From Saururus chinensis (Eukaryota; Streptophyta; Magnoliopsida; Piperales; Saururaceae), in assembly GCA_035235625.1 (NCBI GenBank), contig CP141141.1, positions 40,757,719 through 40,821,718 of the forward strand: a stretch of DNA of 64,000 bases, given 5' to 3'. The notes under the pieces are model-generated. The model worked only from the letters and a program-made list of their open reading frames with translations, was not told where the DNA came from and did no database searches. Position 1 is the first letter of the stretch. Each line of letters opens with the position of its first letter. The position numbers and the translations under genes are program-made. Positions 12,121 through 25,900 of the stretch are shown piece after piece.

Positions 12121-13842
12121 TATAACTGTGCCACATGACTGAGCATGGAGGGCTCTTAGGGGCAATTAGGGGTATTAAAGTAAGTGCAAAAGTTGAACTC
12201 GGCTTAAAGCTTGATAAAAACTTAAACTCACCTTAAGTATATTATTTTTTCAAATATATGTATGCATATATTACACATTATATAGTGTTGGATGTTTTTT
12301 AGAAATAGAAGTAGAATTTTTTGAAATTAATTTCAAAAATTTACCGTCCAATGTAAATTACGGTCGATAATGAATTTTTTTAAAATAAATTCAGATGTCA
12401 CGTTAAACCCAATTTTAAAACTTTAAACTAATATAATTATCTCTTCTGAACTTGGATATGTACGTTTTTGATACTATTACGCTCGTAAATTCAAGCTCTA
12501 TTAAACAAGATCTAACAATCGTAGGTAATTTTGAATTTTTAAAGTGAGACATATTTATTATGACATATTTTTCAAGGCTCAAATTGATATGAGATGTAAT
12601 TATTAAAAAATAATAAAATATATAATATTTAGTGATTCCGACTTGAAACGGCTTGGAATAAACTTCCGGGGCAAAAATTTTAATTCTGCCCACCTTATGA
12701 ACACAAACGTGATTCCTATAATTCAAGTCAAAATTGGGATGGAATTAATGAAAACTTATCGAAATTCAATACACAAACGACTCTTTTTATGTCTCCCAAG
12801 TTTTAGTTTTTTTATTAATATATTATTTACAATTATATAAAAAAATTATTAAATAAATTATATAATGTCTTATAAACTATTTTTTATTAAACTTTACTCC
12901 CTTCATTTTTATTATTAGTTTATATTATAGAATTAAAATTAACAAGATTGATTCATTTAATTTTTTAATCTAACACAATGTTTTATTTACTATATTTGTT
13001 TTAATAATTATTATTTTTAAATATTTTTAAGTTATTAATTATAAAAAAGTCTCATTAATATTAGCTGGGCTCACGCGCAGCTGGGGTTGATATTAATTTT
13101 TCTCTATTAATAAATTTTTTTTAAATATCTTTAAATTATTAATTATAAAATTAAACAATAATTACAATAATTCGAACTCGAGCTTAAGTTTAAAATTAAA
13201 ATTTTCATCTTAAAACTTAAAAGCTCTAAAATTAGAGAATACTCAACTCACGGAGTTCGTATAAAAAAAATTTTAAAAACAAAATATATTATATTTATTT
13301 TAAATAAGTGAATGGGGAAAGCAAATCTACAGACCGACTCATGAAGGAATCGTTTAAGTGTCAGTGTCAGACAGCCGCCCCCACTGTCAACAATAGTGCG
13401 TAAAGTCAACTTGGGGAAGGGGCTCTGTGGGCAAATGGAGAAGATATTGAGGTGAAGAAGCACCCGAGTCACGAGGAGGAAAAGTAGAATGACCTGAGCT
13501 GGGTTCGAATACAGCAGTGGCTGCTGAAGCAGGTCACACGGCTCACACGCGGGGATGGGAGAGAACACGAAACTTAACTCTTGTCCTGCTGTCATCTGTC
13601 CTCTCCCTCCTCCCTGTGTACCACCCACTCGGCACTTTCTTTCCCTTTTTTTTTTTTTTTTCGTTTTTCTTTCCTGTTTTCTTCCTCTTCATATTCTTCC
13701 CTCACCTTCTCACTTCTCTGCTTCTATCCGCTCTCTGCTTTATCTCCCTTCCTCTCTTTCTTTCTCTGTAGCACTCGTCTCCTAGTTTCGAGCTCAACCA
13801 CCTTATACCTGAGCTCATACGCATAACATCGGCCTTGTCTTC
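12121..13842. other. AT-rich spacer, then promoter and leader of the NOI gene
   Basis: 12121-13250 is AT-rich without a supported gene. From about 13310 the composition becomes balanced. 13590-13790 is strongly pyrimidine-rich (long T run at about 13639, then CTTC/TCTC repeats), typical of a plant 5' untranslated leader ahead of the start codon at 13843. I could not place a TATA box with confidence. Confidence 0.45.
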
Positions 13843-16250
13843 ATGGAAGATCGCAAAGAGAAGGAGGTCAGTTCCTCTCCCCTCTCCCCTCTCCCTGTCC
13901 TTTTTTGGGCCGTTGTGTCTGGTTGAGTCTTTGTGGCATGCTCTTCGTTTGGTTTTCTAAATTCAGTGCCGTTTTGCGGATTCTGGTAGGAGAACTTTGG
14001 TGTTTTCCTGTACTTAGGCTTAGCTTTCGGTGTGAGTCTTGTGCTTGATCGGCTTTGATTTGTGGGATAAATAGTTTGATGAGCTGATGCCGGGTCGCTG
14101 GTTGTCCCGCTTAATATGTCTTGTGTCTGCTGTTTACGTCCATTCCCAGAGTTCTAATCGCTTGCATGATGAAGAAATCGTTGCCTTTTGTTATGGGATC
14201 ACCTCCATCTAAGATCTGAGTTTTCGTTCACTTTGTTTTTTCTTCTTATAAATTCGATGATCTAGATTTCTACTTAAAAACATGTTTCTATTTCTTGCCT
14301 TTAATTCATAGCTACCTTATTCCATTATTCCGTTTCTATTTAGTTTGTGGGTATCCGGTAAATGATCTGTTTTTAGCGGATTGAACTATGTACTTATGTA
14401 AACATAAAGTTTCTGCCTAACCCTTTGTGATAGAAGAATTCTTGTGATATTTCTTTCTTCTGATTCTCGTGAATCTGTTTCCCGCTTTCGCTTTCACTGA
14501 TGACCATTCACGTGCTCAGAAAAATGCGTGGCTGTCTGTCCCTCAATTCGGTGACTGGGACCAGAAGCACAACTTGCCAGATTACTCCATGGATTTCTCC
14601 AAGATCAGGGAGATGAGGAAGCAGAACAAGAGGGATATCTCCAGGGCCAGCCTTGGAAACGAGGAGGAGCTGGTTGCCACCTCCCAGGCCCAGCAGCATC
14701 AGCCCCTTCAACACGATCATCACAATCAGCCCCACTCCCCAACAGTACTTCCTCTATCTCACCTGCCCTTTACTATTCTTCTGTCTTTGATTACTTCTTT
14801 TCCCCTCTTACGCACTCTTGTTAGTTAGCCAAAACCATATAATAAACAATTTCCACTAAATCAAACTTTGATAAGATAAACGTTCTTGGCCAACCAAATA
14901 TAAATGCTTATTACCTTCTCATGTCATCTATCATGGATCCTTTTCTCGTGTCGCTTAATTCTGTTATGGATCAATGCTTGGTACAATACATTGTATTAAA
15001 ATTAATTTGTTCAAATTGATGACCGTGAGTTGGGACCTTGAAAACTTCATGTCATAGGTCAAAGTTGCATACTTTTCGTGTTTAAACTTTCTTGCTAGAC
15101 ATGTTCCGCCTCATGAATCGTGATGCTCCTTCCGTCCCGTTCTAAATATCTTATTTAGTATATTTTAATAAACCAAATAAGGCACTTAATATAGGACAGA
15201 GTGAGAATATATTTTAAGTTATGCTGCATTATTCCTCCATTCCTTTGAGGCACCTGATATCTGACTAAGCCCTTATCTTTATTCAAAATGGTAGACAGCT
15301 AATTTTTATTAGCTGACCACAAATTTTGAGCTAAACCCAATGCTTATATTCCAACTACTTTTCTGGCGTCCAATAATATTAAACTGTTCGAGGATTTTAT
15401 TCCTTCTCTTTGTAGCAGCAGGACTCTAAAAGACTAAGCTTTTCTTATCTCTTATTGTGAGTCTTTGATTTGGACAAATTTTTAAGAATCGCCTAAAATC
15501 GTCTTGCCCAGTTGTTCAAGGTTCACAGCTCACCTATTGCATACTGTCTCATTCTCCACTTCGACTTATTCATCTCCGCGTCCAAGTTTGGACTATAGAT
15601 TTGTGGATACGATAAGTCCATAGCAGCTGCACTGGATGTGAAAGTAACATCACTTCAGGTGGGTAGGTGTCGTTGCCCCTTTATACTTGCCTATCTATCA
15701 AACCAAGGCAGATTTCTGGAACAGTTTGGCGTGTGACTTTGTGCTGTCTCAATTAAACGTATGGTAGGATTTATGTGATGTATTTTAAGTGGTCGGGTAG
15801 GTGGCGGTTCGGAATTTGTGGAGATGGAGCAAAGATAAAATCAGTAGTTAACATGCGCAGATGCCCGGACTCGCACGCTGTTGGAAGCATTTTTAATGCA
15901 TTGTAGGCAGCATAAAAAAATGCTTCCCACGCTGTCACCCTGGCTCTGTGCCTTCTGAGAACTGGCTGCCTCTTGTGTACACATGTATCATACCGGCTTG
16001 CCGGGCAGCCTGAAGGCCGGGTGTACGAATCTAAGATATAAGCGACTGTTTTGGTTGTTGCCTTTAATTATTTTGTAACGTGGGCATCTGTCCTCTTGGA
16101 CTAATATGAAAATAAATGGAGTTGGTTTATTATTAATTTTCGACTGGTGTTGACGCTGACATCAAATTGGGGGAATAATTTTTTTACTTGCTTTATTTTC
16201 AGACAAGGAAGAAGGTTTTCAGCTATTTCAACTGCTGCATAAAAGCGTGA
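13843..16250 (+). CDS. RIN4/NOI-domain protein, 98 residues, three exons
   Basis: Exons are 13843-13866, 14520-14744 and 16203-16250; every junction has GT..AG and phase 0, giving a complete 98-residue protein. Residues 15-22 are VPQFGDWD, the signature of the NOI/RIN4 domain (the motif that the bacterial protease AvrRpt2 recognises in family members), followed by the Tyr30-Phe34 region and a basic IREMRKQNKR segment. Residues 65-81 are Gln/His-rich. The C-terminus is KKVFSYFNCCIKA; tandem Cys94-Cys95 near the end fit the acylated tail that anchors RIN4-type proteins to the plasma membrane. Small NOI proteins of this size are normal. The family is linked to immune regulation; the role of this member is inferred. 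It converges tail-to-tail with DRG1. Confidence 0.87.
15126..15210. mobile_element. Stowaway-like MITE in NOI intron 2
   Basis: The left end is CTCCTTCCGTCCCGTTCTAA and the right end ATATAGGACAGAGTGAGAA. Internal arms around TTATTTAGT and AACCAAATAAG pair. Size (about 85 bp) and ends fit plant Stowaway/mariner-type MITEs. Confidence 0.6.
15883..15927. mobile_element. Miniature fold-back element (GGAAGCATTTTT family), copy 1
   Basis: A 45-bp perfect-stem palindrome, GGAAGCATTTTTAATGC, short loop, GCATAAAAAAATGCTTCC, lies in intron 2 of the NOI gene. It is flanked by CACGCTGTT (15874-15882) and CACGCTGTC (15928-15936), a 9-bp target duplication with one mismatch, as produced by Mutator-like transposases. 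Two longer copies are at 53887-54109 and 54350-54580. Confidence 0.7.
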
Positions 16251-16908
16251 AGGTCATAAGAGATGCCGAGATGCATGTTGGAAATAGGAAATCAGTCATT
16301 GCTTCCCCTTCGCGTCTTTTTGTGTTTGCTCGGCTCGGCTTACTTCTAGTCTGTTATTGTTGTATCAGAAATTCATGCTATTTGTAATATTGACTAATCA
16401 CTGGAATGCATTTCCCATTTGGAGCATTTATCTTGTTACCTGCCCAATTTTAACTTACAAATTACTAGGTTTAGATGGGCTACGCTGGATAGCAACTCGC
16501 CCTGGTACTCTGTTCAAGCTATCCTTCCTTGAGATGTTAGCGACCGAAGGCTGGAATTTGCTTGGTTGGGGTACGGCACGTCAGTAACTAAGATTTGGAA
16601 GAACCTTCAATCCATCTAAATGTAACTCTCTAGTTACCTGTTTTAGCAACAACAAAACGTACGATCAAGTAAAGGGACAATATTTTGCACTAGGACATAT
16701 CATCTGATCTAACACCACATATCCCGCAAACATCAACCAACATCAGATTGCTTCCATCTTGAAAACTAAACGGAAAGCTCTGCTCTGCCTAGATGCTCAA
16801 ATAACACGCACATATCAACCGCAGCTATGATCTACGTCGGCTGTGCCACACTACATTCCTCTTAGTAATCTGCAATACCTCTCCCGACAAAATCTACCGA
16901 TTAACAAA
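16251..16908. other. Tail-to-tail 3' regions of the NOI gene and DRG1
   Basis: This holds the 3' untranslated regions of two convergent genes. No further gene is seen. The two stop codons are 658 bp apart, so overlapping transcripts are possible. Confidence 0.5.
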
Positions 16909-19900
16909 TCATACTTTCTTTATTATTTGAACCACATCTTCATCTTCAAGTTCATGTTCCTAGGAGAGTGCAAAATAAAGAGCTAATTAAAATTAAATCA
17001 TACTAAGTCCCTTGCACACATCATTAATTTTGATAGAATATGCCAACAAAAAAATAAAAATAAATAGAATATACAAACCTTGCCAACCCTCTGCGGCTTA
17101 TGTTTCGCACTTGATCCCCATACTAATGCACTGCATATTCACATAGTACGATTAGCAGAGTCGCTCTTCAGAATGTTAACCAAATGGGTGAGAGCAGGAT
17201 ATTTACTATTTGAATTGTTTGAGCATGTCTTTGTGGATTCGGTTGCAGAAGTCTTCAACACTTCTAGTCTTTGAGGACAGGATCACAGGGTCTTCATAGT
17301 CGGGATTCATTCCCTTCGGCTTTGTGTATATCCGGGTCAGGCAAAGATATTCCCATATCTTCTCCAATAAACCGTCAAGATTCCATTCCAAGTGAGCACT
17401 GAGCAAATACACAGCATCAGGATCACCAAATAAACCACCAAATTTTTGGAAGGTAAAACCCCTAGATCTAGTTGGTTCCCATCATACAATGCAGCTGCTT
17501 CAGAGAAAGCAAATAAGAAAAGGGTGCGTGCAAATATATATCAACTGTTCTGACATTTGCCACTGCAGGCATCAGAAAATGCTTTGGGAAGAGTTAGGCT
17601 GTTTAAGCCCCTTGGATGGCTTAGCAGCAAAATAACTGGTAACTCTAACACTAAAAATAATGATAGTAAATAACATGCACGTATGTGTGTATGTATTACC
17701 TGACTGGACAGTAGTGAGGAAGCTTATCCAAAATTTCCAGCTCTTCAAGTGTAATCTGATCAATTTTGTTGACTACATAAATACATGGCATATATACACG
17801 ACTTCCCTCTATCACATCTATGAGATCATCAGCAGTAGCATCATAACGAAGAGTGATATCAGCATTGTGAATTCTGTATTCACTACATATTGCTTTCACG
17901 GTTTCAAGGTCTAAATGGTTATTTGCAACTGTTGATGTAAAATTGATTCCACCCTTATCTTTTTTCCTGAAGGTTAAATTAGGAGGCTCCTTGTTTAGCC
18001 TGTTGAATGGAAAATAGGTGAGAGAAGAGACATAATAGAGAACAGGATATATATTAAATCAGAATATGCAACTTCTTTCGAGTATACATTAAGGGCCCGT
18101 TGGAAAGAGAATTCTGGTCCCCAGAATCCATTAACTTGGTTTGGTAGCCATTTTCACCCCCTCACAGAATTTGGGGATAAGCTGGATTCCTGGAAGGATC
18201 CTAGCAGTATGGTAAAAAAAAAGATTCTAACCACAATCTGATTGCAATCAGAGGCAAGATTTGGCTGAAAATGCCAGCATCTCCCCTTTCGAAAATCTCC
18301 TCAATTCAGAGTCAAGATTCTTGAGGGCCTCATAATATGTTGTCAGCACTCATTAATGAGCTTCTAATAAAAAACTCCCCTAAATCAGTTTTATTACAAC
18401 CGGCTTCCAGTTCCAACTACAATCTCTTGCCAAACAGCTCCTAAATGTATTTCAAACATCAATAGATAAGAGATGAAACCAACATTCCAGATTACCTAAT
18501 TCCAAATCCTTCAAGTTCTTTCTCAATTAGCCGCTTGTGTGTAATTGGCTTTATCGCATCAAGAACAATTAATATGCAGTTGCACGTTCTAGCAGTGCTG
18601 ATGACCTGGAAAATGGAGTCACATATTTTTCCAGTTAAAAGCACCCCTTTTACATTCTAGAAGACAAGAAGGTTGAATACGCCACTTCATAATTTCAATG
18701 CTCAATAGCAATAGGAAATTCAAGGACCAGAAAAGGTATAACAGTATAAATCAACAGAAACAAACTCAGAAGTATATATGTACACAAGTAGAGGGGTTGC
18801 CGCCAGGTAAACTACAAATGGCAGAGATGATCTTCAGAAGTGGAAAAGGTAAGAACTATGTTCTCATTCAGTTTTGAATACAAAGAAATTGTTGATATCT
18901 GGAAACTCTCCCACAATACCTTTCAAAACATTTTAAAGGAGACAAAATAAACAATCTTAAGTAAATATTACATAGAATTACCTGTCTACCTCTACCCTTC
19001 CCATCCTTTGCACCCTCAATAATACCCGGGAGATCCAACAACTGCCATGATCAAGTAAAGAAACTTTCATATAGTGTGAGAAAAGAAGTGAAGAAAGAAT
19101 ATGGCTAGCACAAAGTATCAATATATACTCATTAATGAAACAACAGAATGATGATTTAAATATCTTTTTGCATAGAGACCTGAATTTTGGCACCTCTATA
19201 CGTGATCACTCCTGGAATGCATGTTAGTGTAGTAAATTCATATGAAGCAACCTGTAGAGTTGAGAAATCAGTTTTGTACAAGGTATCAACAATGATTTGT
19301 CATTTTTAAACTGGAAGAATGAAGGTCAAATCATCAACCTCTGAAAATGTCCCAGTCAACTTATTGAGAAGAGTTGACTTGCCAACAGAAGGAAATCCAA
19401 CTAGGCCAACACGTGAATCTCCACTTTTAGTCACATCAAATCCTTCACCAGCAGCAGCACCACCACCCTTTGAGGGAGGAGCTATCAGCTCACGCCTAAG
19501 TTTCGCAAGTTTAGCCTTTACAAAAATGAAGAAATGCAAATTTAGTAGCTTTAGTTTTTAATCATATGAAAGTTAACACATCAAAGAATAACAGGAAAGC
19601 ATGGGTGTGTTAATTATCAGCATGCACAAGAAAGACAGCACCTTAAGCAAACCAAGATGATGGGCAGTGGCTTTGTTCTTTTGTGTCCTTGCCATCTGAT
19701 ATGATATTAAACAAAGACGCATTGTTAAAATATCTATTTCATCGGTTGTTAATGCTGCACCAGATAGTGAATATTGACAGAGAAAAATAGAAAATAATAA
19801 ATGCCATAATAAGGAAAGAAATAAGAGGTTATACAATGATACCAGATCATGTAATAGGTGGAAGTAAAATAGTGCAAATTAACCCGGATTATCAAAATAC

Positions 19901-22900
19901 CTTTGTTGCTGATAGAGGGTACATATCACAATTCCCTCAATCATTAAGCATATAAAACAGACATTAAATAAGGAAATTCATAACAACTTCTTAAGTAAAA
20001 ATAGAATTTCAGAGTAACCATTACAGTTCTTCTAAAACCAAGCATTCTTAAGTAAATCGTCAATTAATATTAAAATGTTTTCATTGAGAGGGCTGGAAAA
20101 GCAAAAATGATACTTTTGTCAGCAATGCACCATACCATGTACTAAGACAGAACGCTATGTGCTTTTTAACCGTTTTATTTTCTTTCTAGCCATCGTTTGT
20201 TTTATACAGACCTCAGCAATTAGGATAAAAGCATTTTTCAAGCCCTCTTCTTAAGCATATTCCCATGGTTGGCCAGCACCCATTTTTTTTAGGAAACTGC
20301 CTTGAAAGATTAGGAAAACATTTAAATCTTTGGCAAGTCATTCAAATTACACTGCAACCTGATAAAAATCAATGTTTTCCTGATTTTCTTAACCCGTCAT
20401 CTTATTGTTTTCCTCATCCAGGAATGAGCATATTGTTATGTCCCTGCGATTCTGAGATGAAACACTGGAGAATAGAGAAGGGAGCAACGGATGAAAGGAG
20501 ATAGATGAGAAGAGTCGCACTTGCAGAGAGTTGCAAGTGCGATTTGGTTGAGAAGGAGAGGACGAGTTCAAGGAAGAGAAGTCGAGACGAGAGGAGGTCA
20601 AAAGGAAATTAGGTTAATCATTGCATAATCCCAGATTACATCGGTTCATCCTATTTAAGACTAACTTAAGCCTATTAGGCTACATAAGAAAAACTAACTG
20701 GCTACATAAAGAAGAAACTAACTAATGACTGATTAAAACAGGGAAACGTGCACACTAACATAACTACCTACGTGCACAACCATTACTATAACTGAATAAC
20801 TAAATAAAGACATGCAGAACATAACACTCCTCCACCCATGAAAGACGACTTGTCCTCAAGGCGACCAATTAGGAAATTGGCTGAGAAAATTATCTTCGCG
20901 AATCCAAGTGGCATCCTCCACAGGCTGGTCTTTCCATGCAACAAGGACCTCAGTTATGATACGACCTTGACAACGAATCCTTCGGGTGTCTTAAATAGAA
21001 GCAGGCATCAAAGTAGGAGTAGTAGCTGAAGGTGGAGCAGGTGGTGGTAGAATGGATGTGATGGCAGCAGGATCTCCTTTGAATGGACGAAGGCGGGAAA
21101 TATGGAACACGGGGTGAATACGTGCAGTAGGAGGCAATTGGAGCTTATAAGCCACTTTTCCCACCTTGTCGACAATCAAATAAGGTCTATAAAAATGGGG
21201 CAGCAGCTTGTGGTGACCGGATGAACGGGCGGATACTTGACGGTATGGCTGAAGGCGCACATAAACCCAATCACCGATGACGAACTCTCGGTCAGTATGA
21301 GAACGATCATAAACCTATTTCATTCGATTTTGGGCTGCCTTCAAGTTACTTTTGAGAAATCGAAGGATTGCATCACGCTCCTGTAATGACTAGTCAACGG
21401 CACCTACATTTGCACGATGCGGCACATAAGAGAGAATAGTGAGAGGCGGCCGTCCATAAACCACCTGAAATGGTGTTAACCCCAGGGACGTGTGATAAGC
21501 TGTATTATAGGACCATTATGCCCAAGGAAGAAGGGAGAGCCACCGACGAGGTTGGTCTCATGCAAAGCACGGTAAATACTGTTCATGACAGTGGTTAAGA
21601 ACCTCCATCTGACCATTTGTCTGAGGGTAGTAAGTTGTGCTCATCTTCAAGGCAATACCCTGCAACTCAAAGAAAGTGCTCCAAAACTTCAACAAAAACA
21701 TAGGGTCACGGTCAGATACAATTGAACAGGGCATGCCGTGAAGCCGAGCAATATCCCGAACAAAAACCTCTACCACGTGACCAGCAGTGTAGGGATGACC
21801 CAAAGGAGAAAAGTGTGCATATTTCGATAAGCGATCGATGACAACGAAAATGACACTTTTACCTTGAGCTAAGGGCAAACCTTCAATGAAGTCCATAGAT
21901 ATGTCTTCCCAAGTGCGCTCTGGGATGGGCAATGGCTGTAGCAACCCGGCGGGAGAGGAAGTGAGGTTTTTTCCTCTCTGACATACATCACAAAAAGCGA
22001 CAAAATCATGAACAGCTTTCTTGAGACCCTTCCAATAACAACTCTGAGACACCCGTTTATAAGTTCTAAACTGTCCCTCATGCCCTGCAATAGGTGAAGA
22101 GTGAAAATAATGGAGAAGTTGTTGTAGCTGAGGAATTGCAGGAATCCATAAGCGATCTCTCCAAAGAAGTAAATCTCCCTGCAGAATCAGTACGCAACCT
22201 AACAATGAGTGTAGCAGCCTCCGGGTCCTGATGATAAGCCTGAAACAAATCAGCCATAAAGGGAAAAGTTGGCATGGAGAGTGCAGACAGGCTAGTATTT
22301 TTTGATTGGCGAGACAATGCATCAGCCGCTTGGTTGTCACTTCCTTTCCTATAAATTAAGTCATAATCATATCCCAGAAGTTTAGAAACCCATCTCTGCT
22401 GAGAAGGAGTGGCTACCCTCTGGTTCAGAAAGTAACGTAAGCTGTGGTGATCTGTCAGTATCAAGAATTTTCGCCCCAAGAGATACGGTTGCCACTTTGT
22501 AACTGCATGAACAATGGCTAACATTTCTAATTCATAAGTGGATAACTGTGCAGTACGCCCAGAGATTGCCTTAGAGAAATAGGCAATGGGTCGGCCGGCC
22601 TGCATAAGCACTGCCCCCAATCCCTGTGAGGATGCATCACTGTCAATGACAAACGGCTGGGAAAAATCGGGAAGAGCAAGCACCGGAGAAGAGGACATGG
22701 CGCTTTTCAGAGCATCAAAAGAAGCCTGTGCGTCTGAAGTTCAATGGAAGGCCCCCTTCTTGAGGAGGGCAGTGAGTGGGGCGGTCAGTGCACCATATCC
22801 CTGAATAAAACGCCTGTAATATCCTGTCAAGCCCATAAATCCTCAGAGTGCCCGGATATTAGAGGGAGTTGGCCACTTGACAATAGCCTCAATCTTGGAA

Positions 22901-25900
22901 GGATCTGTAGATACCCCTGAAGCGGAAATCACATGACCCAAATAATCAACCTGTGGCAACCCCAAAGCACTTTGATTTTTTTAAAAACAAGCCTTGATGA
23001 AATAATGTCGTGAAGACCATACGGATATGCTCGAGATGCTCTAACCATGAATGGCTATAAATCAAAATGTCATCAAAAAATACCAAGACAAAGCACTGCA
23101 GAAAAGGTCGAAAAATATCATTCATCAGACTCTGAAAAGTAAACGGGGCATTGGACAAACCAAAGGGCATGACCATAAACTCATAGTGGCCGTCATGGGT
23201 TCTAAAAGCTGTCTTGTGGATGTCAGGTGGGTGCATCCGAATCTGGTGGTACCCTGAGCGCAAATCCAGCTTAGTGAAGACAGTTGCCCCGGATAACTCA
23301 TCTAGTAGCTCTTCGATCACAGGAATGAGATACTTATCCTTTATGGTAATAGCATTCAGGGCCCGATAATCGACGCAAAAGCGCCTTGAACCATCTTTCT
23401 TACGAACAAGAAGCACTGGGGATGAGTACTGGCTGGTGCTAGGTCGAATGAGTCCGGATGTGAGCATTTCCTATACCAACCTCTCAATCTCATCCTTTTG
23501 CACCTGTGGGTATCTGTAGGGACGAACATTAGCTGGTGGACAACCGGGTTGAATATGAATTCGGTGATCATGTTGTCAAACAGGAGGGAGAGCTGATGGT
23601 GCCTGAAAGATCTCGTACTCAGCCAGCAAGGACCCCATATCATCCGGTATAGACATGCTCAGGAGGTGGGTCAGTGCACAACTGTAATAAAATACCCTTG
23701 GCAGAGAATTTAAAGAAAGAATTTATGGCCTGTATTGAGTGTAGAGTACCTGGTTACTGCCCACGAAGCTAAATTTGTGCACCGCCATAGAAAAAATCCA
23801 TATACAGCTGTTTAAAGTCCCACATAATGGATCCAAGGTCTTGGAGTCACTGAACTCCCAACACAATATCCGCTCCCTTGGTGGGAAGCAAAAATAGGTC
23901 TACATGAAATAAATGACCCTAAATTAATAAAGGAGTGGAAGGACATACCCCGCTGCTCTGCAGATATCTCCCATCTCCAATGAGCACATCGAAAGAAGTA
24001 GATGGCTGGATAGTGCAGCCCAGCCTTCAAGCCACCCGGTCATTAATAAAATTATGTGTGCTGCCGTTGTCAATGAGAATGGAGATGACCTGCTATTTTA
24101 TAGCTCCGTCCACTCGAAATGTGCGAGGCTCATAAGACCCATCGAAGGCATGCATCAATATCTCTGGTACCCCCTCTGGATCATCGGTCAATAAACTATC
24201 ACCTGTATCCAGCCCTTCCTCCATTATCAAAATAGAGCCTGGCCGCTTGCACTTGTGACCTGGAATAAACCGTTCATCACAGTTGAAGCAGAGACCATGC
24301 GAGCAACGGTCTTCCATCTGTGCCGGTGTCAGGCGGCGGACTGGACTCGGGGCTGGTGTGGGAAGAGATGGATTTGGTCGGCCTCCTGACAAGGATCGGT
24401 TGCCCCTGCGTAAGCGTTGGAGTCGCTCTTCCTAAATGCGGGCTAGGCGAATGGCTTGTCGAAGGTTGGCTGGCTCGAACTGACGAACTTCCACTTGGAT
24501 ATCTTCCCGCAACCCACTTACAAACTTAGAGAGGAGAGCGGAAAAGGTCCATTCAACCCTGGTGGCCAGCCGTGCAAAGTCTGTCTGATAGGTCCGGATG
24601 GAGGAGGTCTGACGTAGACTGTGGAGGAGGTCTGACGTAGACTTAGGCGGGAATCAAAATCTTCATACTCATTTGGACCAAAACACGCACATAACTCAGC
24701 CACTAAATATTCCCAGGTGATTGCCCCCTCTTGTTGTTCAAGAGGTTGCAACCATACAAGGGCGTCCCCTTTTAGATGGAAGGAGGCCAGGAGAACCCGT
24801 TGATCAGGGCGTGTCCCCTGATATGTGAAGAATCTCTCTGCTCGTGAAATCCACTCTGTGGGATTATCCTCTCCGGAATACTCCGGAAAATTAAGGCGTA
24901 CGGTGCTCGCCTTAGGGGTCAGTCCATACCTTCCTGCTTCGGCTGCTTCATCAGAATATACCTCATTGTCATGCCAGTAAGAAAGAGGGGGTTGCTCAGG
25001 TTCGCTCGCCAGATTGTATGGGGAACGACTTGGTCCTGCGGCAGCGAATTGAGCAGCACGTCCTTCTCTGGTGGTGGACGCGAGGGGCACAGAAGGGTCC
25101 GGCCTGGTGTGAAATATAGGAGGAGAGGGTCGCTGAAGAAGACCCTTTCCATGGGGACGAGGTGCCTGAGGCGGAACTGCTAGTGGCTGGCCAGAACTTG
25201 GGGTCGCTGTGAAGGCCACCAAGCAAGCGGCTTGGTCTTTTCTGAGTTGCTCCAAGGTCGCTTGTTGGCGTTCTGCCGACGACCTTAAGTCCGACCTAAG
25301 TTCCTGTAGAAACACCCGTTGAGACTGCGGCTTGAGATTGGATGGCAGTGAGGGCGGTAAGCAGGGGCTCCCAGCCACCGGTGACGGGATTTGGAATGGC
25401 GGACAACACAGGTTCCGCCTCTACTCCTTCTGGCGACGTGTCTTCCAGGGCTGCGGGTTGTGTCCTGCATTCGTAAACCTTTCCCACCACCATGTTTCAG
25501 GTTGACACAGTCGAGGAAAGAGGCTCCGATACCAAGTTGTTATGTCCCTGCGATTCTGAGATGAAACACTGGAGAATAGAGAAGGGAGCAACGGATGAAA
25601 GGAGATAGATGAGAAGAGTCGCACTTGCAGAGAGTTGCAAGTGCGATTTGGTTGAGAAGGAGAGGACGAGTTCAAGGAAGAGAAGTCGAGACGAGAGGAG
25701 GTCAAAAGGAAATTAGGTTAATCATTGCATAATCCCAGATTACATCGGTTCATCCTATTTAAGACTAACTTAAGCCTATTAGGCTACATAAGAAAAACTA
25801 ACTGGCTACATAAAGAAGAAACTAACTAATGACTGATTAAAACAGGGAAACGTGCACACTAACATAACTACCTACGTGCACAACCATTACTATAACTGAA

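Noticed and set aside
13517-13826. Overlapping Phe/Leu/Ser-rich open frames upstream of the NOI gene
   Set aside because: They come from the pyrimidine-rich leader and appear in all three frames at once.
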